NCBI GenBank assembly: GCA_037953625.1
Contig: CM075652.1
Location: 79,389,501-79,453,500, forward strand
Length of the DNA stretch: 64,000 bases
Direction of reading: 5' to 3'
Source of the DNA: Crotalaria pallida
Taxonomy: Eukaryota > Streptophyta > Magnoliopsida > Fabales > Fabaceae
The notes under the pieces are model-generated. The model searched no databases and was not told the DNA's origin. It worked only from the letters and a program-made list of their open reading frames with translations. The position numbers were made by a program, and so were the translations under genes. This document shows positions 54,597 through 64,000 of this stretch, piece after piece. Position 1 is the first letter of the stretch. Each line of letters opens with the position of its first letter.

Positions 54597-56171
54597 TGTG
54601 AATTCAATGCTCCTAATTAGGTGGATTATGTTTTGATGATGACAAAATAATTAACAAATCATGCCTTGAAGATATTGCAACATCAACATCAACAAGAAGT
54701 CAAGAAAAGAATACAAGTGCCCAATCATTCTCAATCAAATATTAATTGTAAATTTCTAATTTATGTTGAGAGTGGTTGAGAGTGGGTAGAAATAGTTAAT
54801 CTCTTCTAGGAATAAATTTTTATATGTTTATTAAGTTGAGATTGACCAAAAATTAATACTTGAGAGGAAAAATAAAATTGAAAAATAATTTTTCCCATAT
54901 CTGATCAAAATACTCGAGTATTTTGATAAAGACTCGAGTATATACTCGAGTATTTATAGAAAAACTCGAGTGTTTGTGCCAGGTCAGCAAATATGACCGT
55001 TAGTCTTGTTCGTGCACCAATTCACTCGTGACCGACCAAAAAGACTCGAGTATTTACCAAAAGACTCGAGTATTTTTGTCCAGTCAGCAAAAATGAACGT
55101 TGGAGAGACTCAAAAACCCAATTGAGGACATTTGAGTCTCATCCAACCCCAAGAGAGTATTCTGAACCTTATTGTAAAATTGCTCTTTGAATTTGTGCAA
55201 GAACAAACAAGACAACAACACATTATTGATCACAAGCTTTCATAATTTCCTTTTCTCAAGTGTTAATTCCCAAAAAGCTCAACTTCTCACTCATATTGTC
55301 ATTTTATTCCAAGTTGAGTTTTAGGCCTCAATTCTTACATTGAGCTGTGCTTATTTGTGCTAATCCATTGTGAGATTAGTAATACACATACAAAAAGATT
55401 GATTATTCAAAGTCTTGGATTGTTCCCAAGCAAACCCTAAGTGGCTTAGGGTGTTGGAAGTCTTGAGAGGTTCTCAAGCACAAGACTAGGAGGTTCCTAG
55501 CCCGGTGGAGTTTCTTGAAGGGAGTTCAAGGAAGCTTTGTGAAGAGTTCTTCAATCACCGGAATCAAATTGGGGTAGAAATCAAGAGTTTGGTACACTCT
55601 TGAAAGTGTTAGGTTGAGTGAGGCCATTCTCAAGCAATCCTTTGTAATTTCTAACAATTTGATTATTAGTAGAAACTCCTAAGTGATTAGGAGGACTGGA
55701 TGTAGCTCATTGTTGGAGTGAACCAGGATAAAATTGCTTGAGTGTTGGTTTATTGCTTTTAATCTACTTTCTAGCTCAATAGACTTAAGTCATTTCAATC
55801 AATTAGGATTTATACAATTAGGTAGCAAGTTCAAGGAATCTTTGTGTTAAAAGTTATTTAGATTGCTTGCTATTCTGTTGGATAAGTTCCTGTTTATTAT
55901 TGAATTGATTTGAGTTAAATTGCTGAATTTTCGTTTCTGGTTTTTCTGCTATCTGATAGGAAAAACTCGAGTATTTAAGAAAAGACTCGAGTTGTTCATC
56001 ACTGAAAAACTCGAGTATTTCACAAAAGACTCGAGTCTTTTGTGTCTGATTCCAGAAAATTCAGTCTTAGCTCCATTCTTCAATTATCAATCGAAATATT
56101 TGGTATTAGTGCTTCAAAATACTATTCACCCCCCTCTAGTATTTGCTTAGCCCGCTTGTTGGTTTCCAACA
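54597..56171 (+). repeat. E6 3' LTR
   Basis: Same length as the 5' LTR. The differences seen (for example near 54708, 54800, 54870, 55128, 55399, 55609 and 56041) are single substitutions, no indels. Confidence 0.95.
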
Positions 56172-56364
56172 GAGATTACCTTATAGTTTTGTTGACATAA
56201 TGAAATGTTGAGGGAGCTTGTTACTTGCGGTGGATTTTTATACTAAATACTTTCAGAATATAATATTAAGTAATTATTCCCTTTGTTGTTTTCTTTTGCA
56301 TGTTGAATTCTTCTGATTTTTATGTCCACTTTTATTTTAGATTACCTAATAGTTTTACTGGATC

Positions 56365-57196
56365 ATGAACCATCAACCAAGCTTGGTAGTAGCACATGCA
56401 CTTAATCGGATCGCTTTTTTGGATGAGGTATTCGAGCAAACCCACATCAGGAAGTCAGGTGGTTGGGCTGATGAGCGCTCTAGGATGACATATGTAAGTC
56501 AATATAATTAGTGCTTGTTAGTCATGCTGGAGATGTTATTGTTTGGTGTTTGCTATATAAACGTTTGTGCTTTGATATTCTATACAATTAGTTTTGTGAT
56601 CAATAATTCCATTCATAGGATAGCAAAAGTATAAATTATGAAACGAAGAACTCTTGTTTTTTTGTTTAATTTATCTGATTGAAATTTGCTGGATTGTTAG
56701 TTCTTGTTTAAGTGTATGTTAAGAAGTTCAATTGCTGAAGTGTATGTTCTTGTTTAATTGTTATTCATTTGCTGGATTGTTAGTCCTTGTTTAATTTACT
56801 GATTGAAATCTGCCCAAATTTGTTTTGACATGTTCTAACTTGTGTTTTATGCGTAAGATAGCAACCTTGACTTTTCTCCATATGTTCTAACTTATGTTTC
56901 TGAATGGAACCTATCTATATTTGAATTGTTGTTATAATTGGAATGGTGCTTACTTAATTGTAATTTTGGCCTCCTATCTTGTATTATATATAGGTATTCA
57001 ATTGAATATGTTACTCGTTATTAACTAATGTGTGTAATTTCTTTAATAGGAGAATTTCCGTGAAAAGTTTTCTCAACACCAATCTCGGCATGCTCCATCT
57101 GACGATGGTTCAGGTCCAAGTTTGAGTTCCCCTGAAGAAGATAGAGCTCGACTTATTTGTTGGATTGAAGCTGCAGGCGGAGAGTACAAGGGTTGA
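56365..57196 (+). pseudogene. CACTA transposase-like segment (Transposase_24 type), two exons
   Basis: Exon A runs from ATG 56365 to 56493 and encodes a helix followed by 'EVFEQTHIRKSGGWADERSR'. A canonical donor GTAAGT (56494) and acceptor ATAG (to 57049) frame a 556-bp intron. Exon B (57050-57196) continues in frame with 'ENFREKF' and a Ser/Pro-rich link to 'GGEYKG', then TGA at 57194-57196. After it, 'VYEAS' follows in the same frame, so the stop probably replaced an Arg codon. The order (THxRKxG, WxDERS, Tyr-x-x-F, Lys-Gly-Arg-Val-Tyr) fits the Ptta/En/Spm plant transposase family. The upstream catalytic part is not found. Confidence 0.6.
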
Positions 57197-57239
57197 GTTT
57201 ATGAGGCTTCAAAAATCGCTCGTCACATCATCAAGAGGT

Positions 57240-57625
57240 ATTCCCTCTTTTGACGGCTAATCCGTCGGTACATCACTTTCCCTTTTGACAGAAATTTCGT
57301 CACAAATTGTTTATTTCTGATGGCATTTCCGACGGATTTTCCGTCACAAAATAATATTTTTGACGGATTTTCCCAACGGATTTTCCGTCACAAAATATTT
57401 TTTCCCACGACATTTCCGACGGATTTTCCGTCACAAAATAAAATTTCTAACGGATTTTCCGTCACAAAATGTTTTTTATGACGGCTTTTCCGTCGATATT
57501 TCCGACGGTTTATAATTTGTCAAAAAAAATTTCCAACGCCACTTTTAATGACGGATTTCGTCCGTCGGAAAAGTGGAATTTCCGATGGATTTTGCACATT
57601 ACCGACGGATTTTGGCCGTCAAAAA
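57240..57625. repeat. CACTA right subterminal repeats
   Basis: Dense copies of TTTCCGACGGATTTTCCGTC and variants in both orientations, counterpart of 41750-42065. Confidence 0.88.
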
Positions 57626-57648
57626 TAGCAACATTTCTTGTAGTGGGA

Positions 57649-59181
57649 GCCAAAGAATATTTTCGAGGCTTCAGTTGATGAACATTGGCTTCTTGCTATG
57701 CAAGAAGAATTAAACTAGTTCGAAAGAAACCAGGTCGGGGAACTTGTTCCTAGGCCTGATTCTCATCCGATTTTTGGAACTAAATGGATTTATAAAAACA
57801 AACTTGATGAGGCTGGTTTAATTGTTCGAAACAAAGCTAGGCTAGTTGCACAAGGTTACAACCAGGAAGAGGGGATAGATTATGAGGAAACATTTTCCCC
57901 TGTTGCTAGGTTGGAAGCTATTAGGTGGCTTTTAGCTTTTGCATGCATTTTAGATTTTAAATTGTATCAAATGGACGTAAAGATTGCCTTTCTTAATGGT
58001 TTTATTAATGAAGAAGTATATGTTAGTCAAGCTCCTGGTTTTGAAAATTTTGAACACCCTGATTATGTTTTTAAACTGAAAAAGGCTCTTTATGGACTCA
58101 AACAAGCTCCTAGAGCATGGTATGAGCGATTGAGCAAATTTTTACTGGAAAATGATTTTGAGAGAGGGAAGGTTGACAACACGCTTTTTATCAAAAAGAA
58201 AGGAAAGGACATTCTTTTAGTTCAAATATATGTCAATGATATTATTTTCTGTGCTACTAATGAAACCCTTTGCAAGGATTTTTCAAGTATAATGCAGGAA
58301 GAGTTCGAGATGTCTATGATGGGCGAGCTGAACTTCTTTCAAGGATTGCAAATCAAGCAAGCAAAGGATGGAATCTTTATTAGCCAAACAAAATACTACA
58401 AGGAAATATTGAAAAGATTTGGCATGGATAAGGCCAAGGCAGTAGCAACACCCATGAGTACGTCATGTTATCTGGACAAAAATGAAGAAGGTAAATCCGT
58501 TGAAATCACTAAGTATCGAGGTATGATCAGATCCCTTTTATATTTAACGGCAAGTAAGCCGGATATCATGTTTAGCGTATGTATATGTGCACGCTTTCAA
58601 GCGAATCCAAAATAAATGCACATGGTTGCGGTCAGAAGAATTATGAAATATCTTTCTGGCACAATTGATATGGGTTTATGGTACCCCAAAGGTTCCTCTT
58701 GTAACCTTGTTGGGTATTCCGATTCTGATTTTCCTAGGTGCAAAGTAGATATGAAAAGCACTAGCGGCACTTGTCACCTCCTAGGAAATTCATTAGTGTC
58801 ATGGTCTAGCAAGAAACAGTCTAGTTAGCCCTATCCACAGCTGAGGTTGAATATATCGTTGCGGGTAGCTGTTGTGCACAAATCTTATGGTTAAAACAGC
58901 AACTCCTAGACTTTGGTGTAAGTCTAGATCACATTCCCATAAAATGTGATAACACTAGTGCAATTAGTATTACCAAAAACCTTGTGCAACATTCTCGCAC
59001 TAAGCACATAGAGACTCGTCACCATTTCATACGTGATCACATTCAAAAGGGTGATTGTGTTATTGAGTATGTAGATACTTCGCGGCAATTAGCTGGTATC
59101 TTTACGAAACTGCTTCCTAAAGAAAATTTCTTTTTTATTCGTAGAGAAATTGGTTTAACTTCTGCCTCTCACCTGTTTTGA
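57649..59181 (+). pseudogene. E5 pol: reverse transcriptase and RNase H, decayed
   Basis: Resumes the pol frame after the CACTA element with 'EHWLLAMQEELN'. RT motifs are clear ('LVAQGYNQEEGIDYEETFSP', 'LYGLKQAPRAWY'), but the catalytic YVDD is 'YVND' (GAT to AAT at 58235-58237). Stops: TAG 57716-57718 and TAA 58613-58615. A frame change at 58826-58830 moves RNase H into another frame, where 'LSTAEVEYIVAGSCCAQ' and 'CDNTSAISITKN' continue to TGA 59179-59181. Non-functional. Confidence 0.92.
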
Positions 59182-59229
59182 ATATGTGATTCTTTATTAT
59201 CTCCCTTGTTACTATTAATGTATTTACTC

Positions 59230-59513
59230 AGTGTTTCAGGGGGAGTTTGCTGACTTTTTTTGATGAGGACAAAAGGGGGAGAAATATTCTGATGAATTAT
59301 TTGATGTTTTATACATCAATACATGGGGAGATTTTTATGCATCAATACAGGGGAAGATGCTATGAGATGCTAAGAAATGATATTGTGTATTTAAATATTG
59401 TTCTAGGGAAGGTTATTTTTCAATTATATATATATTTTGCTTGTATAAAACTTGTGATGCAGATATTTGAGGATAGATCAGAATAGAAGTTTCTTATCAT
59501 CAAAAAGGGGGAG
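59230..59513 (+). other. E5 polypurine tracts
   Basis: Three purine-rich copies precede the 3' LTR: CAGGGGGAG (about 59238), ACAAAAGGGGGAGA (59268-59281) and CAAAAAGGGGGAG (59501-59513). The last abuts the LTR and is the functional position. The series matches E6 in order, and multiple tracts are a described Sirevirus feature. Confidence 0.75.
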
Positions 59514-61271
59514 TGTTGGAAGTCAAGCTAGTGTTGGAAGTCAAGAACCAAGCTCTCTCATGGACTTCAAGCAGAATTCAAGTTAATGTTTTGATGATAA
59601 CAAACTCAAGATTCAAGCTCACAAGTTCCATCATGTTCAAGTTGAAGATTCAAGCAAAGATATAAGTTTAGAAGCCTTTTCCCTTAGGACATATTGTAAG
59701 ATAATGAAGTTTTTGTTCTTAATGAGTTAAAAGGCCAATGAGTTTTTCAGTTAAAGGAGAAGAAAATGTTTTTCATGAAAATCTGTTTTTATAACTTAGT
59801 TTCTGTGTAAATGATTGATGAAACAAAACTCTGGATATTTTTATTTTATGAAAATCTATTTTTTACAAATGCAAGAAGGAGTAATCGATTAACTGCCTAA
59901 AGTAATCGAACATTGTTGCATCATAGAAAAACCAAAGTGTTTGTAATCGATTAAGTGAACTTGGATAATCCATTACTTTCTTTATGAGAGTAATCGATTA
60001 CTTGGATCAGTAATCGATTATAAATGTTGCATCATACATTTTCCTGAGACAAAGTAATCAATTACATGTCTTGTAGTAATCGATTACATGATGTTGCATC
60101 ATATGCAAAACAGAGGCTCAGTAATCGATTATTAGATTAGTGGTAATCGATTATATGAGTTGCATCATATACTGAACATGGGTGAAGTAATCGATTAAAT
60201 ATTCTTGTTCTAATCGATTACTAGTTTTTCAAAAGAATTTAAAAGTTTCTATTTTTGAAGGGATAATCGATTACCTTCATGAAGTAATCGATTACCTCAA
60301 GTTTTATTGAAAAACGTGTCAGAATCACTTTGATTTATTTCCAGATTTGTTTTTATATAATTGATTCTGATTTATTTTCAAAAATTCAAAATTTATTTTA
60401 AGTTTGAATTATTTCCTTATTTGTTTTAAGAATCAAATCTTTATTATATTTCTTAAATCATTTTGATTTGTTTTTTATATTTAAACTTATTACAAAATTA
60501 TATTTTATTTTATTCTGATTTAAAATTGATTTTAATTTGTTGGTTTAAATCGTTTTGATTCATAAAAGTTTTATTCTTTTAAATTCAAATCACTCCAACA
60601 TTCAAACAGAATTTTTTCATTCATTCATTTTTTCATCTGATCATTCACATTATTCTTCTTCTCCTCTTCTCTCTGAACATCACGATCACACTTTTCGAAG
60701 AACTCTTGTTGGCCTTTAGACTTCAAAAAGAAAACTTCATTATCATAGTGCTTTGATTGTAGAATCTGTGTTTTGAGAACACGTTAAACTTGTTGTAATC
60801 ACTCTCATATATTTGTACTAAATCGTAGTGGTTAGGGAGAGAATCCCTTAGTTGAACGTTGAGGCGTTCGTAGGGTGAGGAACCCTGCTGTGTGATATTG
60901 AGGCCCCTAGCGAACGGAGGTTCCTAGTAGTGTGCAGGGTGTTCTCGGTTGTAATTGGGTGCGGCTCAATTGCTGGTTATAAAACTATCAAGCAGGTCGC
61001 TTAGGGACTGGACTAGGCCTTTCGACGAGAAGGCTGAACCAATATAAAATTTCCAGTGCAAGCTTTTCTATCCCTCTCTTTTATTTTCCGCACTTTCATT
61101 TATTTACGTTTCCGCGCTACTCTTATTTTTCTATAAATCGTTTTCGCTCTCCTTCTCAAACGTCTAATCTCTCCAACGCGAAACAATTTTTTAATATGTA
61201 AGGGATTTTGCAATAAATTAATAAAACTCGATTCACCCCCCCCCCTCGAGATTTTGAGGCCAAACCCAACA
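59514..61271 (+). repeat. E5 3' LTR
   Basis: Pairs with 21502-23271. The palindrome array at 59880-60297 retains ATCGAT at several sites that read ATTGAT or ATCAAT in the 5' copy, although one site is lost here. Ends CCAAACCCAACA followed by the TSD CCGAG. Confidence 0.93.
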
Positions 61272-61509
61272 CCGAGTACATACACTAAAGCAAATGCTCT
61301 CACAGTATGTTCCGCGCTCTGGCGTTCTATTCTCCACGCCCAAGCGTGTACTTGTCAGACTTATATTTATTCTCAACCACTCATTTGTGGCTTCCTTAGG
61401 AAGCCATTATTTTATAACCACACAATTACCAAGCTTCTTGGAGAAGCCTCCAATTAGGACCAAACGTTTACTTCCAATAGGGAATAAAACAAAGTTGAAA
61501 CCAACACCA

Positions 61510-61834
61510 TAATACAGGAAATAACCAACTCTCTCTTCTCTCTCTTGTAAACTTCAGTCCCTCCATCTCTCCCTCTGCTAGGGCTTCGAAGATAGTCACT
61601 CTCTTTGCTGTTATACTCACAGATTTGACCCTCATCACTCATCTTCATCAAGCTTTAACTAGTAGCAAGAGCTGAAGATCTTCTCCTCCATTTTCTCTTT
61701 AGCCCCGAAATCTTCCTCAACATCTCTAGGGTTTCCTACAGTGTCAAACAAGGGTCAAAGGACTACGAACTTAGGAGTTCAGACGAAGATAAAGGCTAAT
61801 ACTCACAGGACACCTTATCTCCTACTATTTTGAG
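61510..61834 (+). other. Predicted ATG-free leader exon
   Basis: CT-rich 5'-UTR-like sequence ('ctctctcttctctctcttg', 'ctctctgctagggc'-type words) ending at a consensus donor TGAG|GTAAGG (GT at 61835). No ATG occurs on the plus strand between 61295 and 61834. The start is not defined. Confidence 0.4.
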
Positions 61835-62878
61835 GTAAGGGGGTGGGTGTTACCCTAGCTTAGGTTTGGGTCTCTAGTTTGCTCATAATGAGTACTAAGA
61901 ATGGGTGTTAGTTTAGGGTATTAAAACGTAGGATAGTGAATATAGATTATTGTTAGAGAATAACATGGATAAAAGGAACCCACTGAATTAATTGTGTATA
62001 TGTGAATGTTTGATATCAAGAACTACTGTGGTAAATCGGGTATATGCTTAAGTAAATATGATTAGCTAGTAGACATTATACCAAGAGGACTGGTGTAAGG
62101 GTAAACTAGAGTGAAGAAGAGAGAAGATAAGTAAAGAGTAATGGTTGTGTGAGACGGGTCATGTTAGAGACATCACGGTTGGGTGCAATAAGTTGCGCAT
62201 GAGAATGGGTGTTGTAAGCTGCAAGCGGACCGTGAGCAATGATCGTGTAAGCCGCATGGGATACGCTTCTGTAAGACGGGAATCATGGGAAGATGTACAC
62301 AATAATGACTCACACAAGATTCCTATTAATGGAATCGCTTATGTTGTGCTCCTGGTCATGTAAGACGTGCGGGGTGCCTTATGCCATGATTGTGTAAGCC
62401 GCATGGGATGCGCTTCTGTAAGTCGTGCATCATGGGATGACGTATGTTGTGATGGACACTTCATAATTCCAAAAGAATGTGTACGACGTGCACGGGGTGT
62501 ACGTTTCATAAAAGAGGAAACGTGTAAGATGCACATGGGATGTGCGTTTCTCTGAAAAGATATCAAAAGTAGGAATGAAAAGGAAAAGAGGAAAAAGGGT
62601 AAAGTGAAAAGAAATTAAGACATGATAAATGAATTCAAGAGAGAAAAAAGGGAAGAAATAAGCAAGAAAAAGTAGAAGGTAAAATAATAGAAAAGGATAG
62701 GTGAAAATTGAATATATGTTGATGATTGTGTTTGATGTATTTTTCAGATTGAATAATGTGAGTTATATGAGTATGTGTTTAACTGGCTAATTGTGGTTGA
62801 CTTAGTGTCTTCTTATGTCATATTAGAAACTACTTACTTAAGTTTTGTGTAATTCTCATCCTCTTACTATTTTTACAG
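61835..62878 (+). other. Predicted 1,044-bp intron
   Basis: GTAAGG at the 5' end and CTTACTATTTTTACAG at the 3' end, a textbook plant acceptor. The intron holds many ATGs and a family of imperfect repeats of 'gtgtaagccgcatgggat' (62245, 62392) with related 'gtaagacg' words between 62145 and 62530. Confidence 0.45.
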
Positions 62879-62881
62879 GTG

Positions 62882-62992
62882 ATGAGCTTGAGCATGCACG
62901 TTCCCCGGCCGAGCAGGTTCACTCTCCCTCACAGGGAGAGTAGTGTTATGTATGTAGGGAATGGGTCTATGTTGAAACTGTATTTTGGATAA
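62882..62992 (+). CDS. Short ORF after predicted acceptor, function unknown
   Basis: ATG 62882 lies three bases after the acceptor AG, in the context AG|GTGATG also found before the L0 ORF at 20018. It is 36 codons, Arg/Ser/Pro-rich at the start, ending TAA 62990-62992. The frame starting at the preceding base gives a more hydrophilic 20-residue run ending TAG 62941-62943, so if this is a terminal coding exon the frame cannot be chosen. No known domain. Confidence 0.22.
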   Translation: MSLSMHVPRPSRFTLPHRESSVMYVGNGSMLKLYFG

Positions 62993-63208
62993 TATGGCAG
63001 AGAAACTCTTTTTGGCTATGTATATAAGTTATGTATGATTCTGATGACGATGGTGCTATTTGAACTACATATTTTCTTGGTGTAAATGATATGAGTACTT
63101 TGTTAAACTAAATGGAGTTTGATGGTGTCTAAAGAAAAAGAAAAAGAAATTTTAAGTCCATAATCTTTATTATGAGTAATTAAGGGTAATTTTAATTAGG
63201 GTGTTACA

Positions 63209-64000
63209 AAATTGATTTCTTGTCTTGATTTCTTTTGTTGGTATAATTTGGTTTTGACTAGGTGTAAGGGTTAGGCTTGCTTGAATTAAGTAATGCATGT
63301 TGATTGAAATATTTGGACTAAATATGTGCATGGCTTAGCTAGTAAGAGTTTATGTATTAAGTATGACTTGGTTGTGTGACTATGTGTTAATTACTTAGGA
63401 CTATTTACATGTTAAAGGTAGTGAAGGAAAATGAGTTAGGTTCGTAGGTGCATGTGATTAAAGTAATGTGTTTGTTTTTGTTTAAATGGTTATGTATTAA
63501 GTTATTTGACTTAGTGATGTGCCTTTGAAAGCAAAATGGTTTTGAGTTATTTAATTTTGATTTATTTAAGGATATTGGAATTGTTTCATTGTTGTCCCAC
63601 TCTCATTAAAAGTGTTATGGTTTGAAAAATAAATTGTTTTAAGTGTTTATTTTCTATCCAAGAGTATTGTGAACTAAAATGTGATTTTACGGAGTTTTCG
63701 GATTTCGAAAAATGGTTTATGGAATTGGTTTTGTGGCTGTCCAGAATTGTAATCATGATGTTTTCAACTTGTAAAATGTTCTCAAGTGTTTAAAAGTTTA
63801 ACTTTTAAGTGGTATTTGATTTGGTTAAAAGTTGGATCAAAAAGTTGAAGTTTTTCGGTGTTTTCGGGTTCGAACGAGTTGTTATCCAAGGCGGACCAGC
63901 GACTAATCTAATTGTTTAAAATTATTTTGTTAATTGTTTATGATGGTTTTAAGGCATTTAAAGTGTTAAAAAGTTTTTGAAACGATTTGAGAAAAGACTT
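63209..64000. other. AT-rich sequence to window end, nothing recognised
   Basis: No coding frame or structured repeat. Composition is T/G-rich on the plus strand, the complement of the A/C-rich look of F, E4 and E8, so it may belong to another giant LTR in the opposite orientation. Confidence 0.35.

Larger units (their letters stand above)
46715..56171 (+). mobile_element. E6: intact, young Sirevirus-type Ty1/copia element
   Basis: A 9,457-bp element with TSD GAGAT (46710-46714 and 56172-56176). Both LTRs are 1,575 bp with about seven substitutions (0.4 percent by eye). It has a canonical initiator tRNA-Met primer site, an open gag, an open pol with all catalytic residues and a polypurine tract. 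A 1.37-kb non-coding spacer follows pol. It lies inside the CACTA element inside E5, so it is the youngest of that stack. It is probably competent for transposition if expressed. No env-like ORF is present between pol and the 3' LTR, unlike some Sireviruses. Confidence 0.95.
41733..57645 (+). mobile_element. CACTA (En/Spm-type) DNA transposon, interrupted by E6
   Basis: Ends CACTACAAGAAAT and ATTTCTTGTAGTG are inverse complements (13-bp TIR), with a 3-bp TSD GGA (41730-41732 and 57646-57648), the CACTA hallmark. The E5 reading frame joins correctly when the element is removed. Subterminal arrays of 'ccgacggattt' in both orientations occupy 41750-42065 and 57240-57625. Without E6 it is about 6.45 kb. 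Only a decayed transposase segment is seen, so it is non-autonomous now. It also carries a hAT MITE, a tRNA-like sequence and a probable captured exon. Confidence 0.93.
21502..61271 (+). mobile_element. E5: degenerate Sirevirus-type Ty1/copia element, twice interrupted
   Basis: Perfect TSD CCGAG (21497-21501 and 61272-61276) and two LTRs of about 1.76 kb prove that this 39.8-kb span is one copia element opened by two insertions: E2 inside gag and the CACTA element inside pol. Without them it is about 8.7 kb, a normal size. Gene order gag - protease - integrase - RT - RNase H is that of Pseudoviridae. It is dead: gag and pol carry nonsense codons, frameshifts and substitutions of catalytic Asp in both integrase and RT. 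The LTRs differ at roughly 50 positions by eye (about 3 percent), making it the oldest datable element here. Confidence 0.93.
61272..63208 (+). mobile_element. 3' part of a large LTR-like unit with a spliced-leader structure
   Basis: Continues the sequence interrupted by E5 and ends in AGGGTGTTACA (63198-63208), like the giant units F, E4 and E8. It has an ATG-free pyrimidine-rich stretch (61295-61834), a strong donor and acceptor, and a short terminal ORF. The left end is not identified. The alternative, that it is a host transcription unit, cannot be excluded. Confidence 0.4.

Overview
The window reads as eudicot plant heterochromatin, plausibly from a legume. It is AT-rich, I could support no single-copy host gene, and nearly all of it is transposable elements inserted into one another. 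The plant assignment rests on Sirevirus-type Ty1/copia elements, Athila/Tat-like Ty3/gypsy elements primed by tRNA-Asp, a CACTA element and a hAT miniature element. The legume guess is inference from general resemblance only. Boundaries below come from terminal sequences and target-site duplications (TSDs) read directly.

Left nest. A giant LTR-like unit (F) ends at 2230 with ...CGGGGTGTTACA. The next unit (called L0: 2231-2597, resuming after 19363) is split by E1, a non-autonomous gypsy element (2603-19362, TSD GTCAT, LTRs 2603-3978 and 17942-19362). E1 is split by E3, a minus-strand short-LTR gypsy-type element (6338-17437, TSD GTGAG, LTRs about 331 bp, an internal 83-bp minisatellite). E3 is split by E4, a 5.9-kb apparent solo LTR (10547-16416, TSD GATGC).

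Right nest. E5 is a degenerate Sirevirus-type copia element spanning 21502-61271 (TSD CCGAG, LTRs about 1.76 kb). Its gag is split by E2, a minus-strand gypsy element with decayed gag and protease only (23397-38501). E2 contains E8, a second giant solo-LTR-like unit (25066-33263, TSD TAATG). E8 carries E7, a truncated copia 5' end (26130 to about 28724). The E5 pol gene is split between integrase and reverse transcriptase by a CACTA transposon (41733-57645, TSD GGA). The CACTA element holds a hAT MITE, a tRNA-like sequence, a protein-like exon that looks captured, a decayed transposase segment, and E6. E6 (46715-56171, TSD GAGAT) is a complete Sirevirus-type copia element with open gag and pol frames and nearly identical LTRs.

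Right flank. 61272-63208 looks like the 3' part of another large LTR-like unit, with a predicted ATG-free leader exon, a 1.04-kb intron and a short ORF. 63209-64000 is AT-rich and unassigned.

Chronology. Nesting order and by-eye LTR divergence agree on the right: E5 about 3 percent, E2 somewhat less, E6 about 0.4 percent. On the left, E1 and E3 are both about 1.2-1.3 percent. E6 is the only element whose proteins look functional; it is the obvious candidate to mobilise relatives in trans.

Most interesting signals: a conserved splice-acceptor-like site exactly in phase with pol in both copia elements; family-specific palindrome arrays (ACTCGAGT or TAATCGATTA); an apparent captured exon in the CACTA element; an ATG-depleted spliced leader in an LTR-like unit; and GC-rich hairpin modules shared by the E1 and E2 gypsy families.
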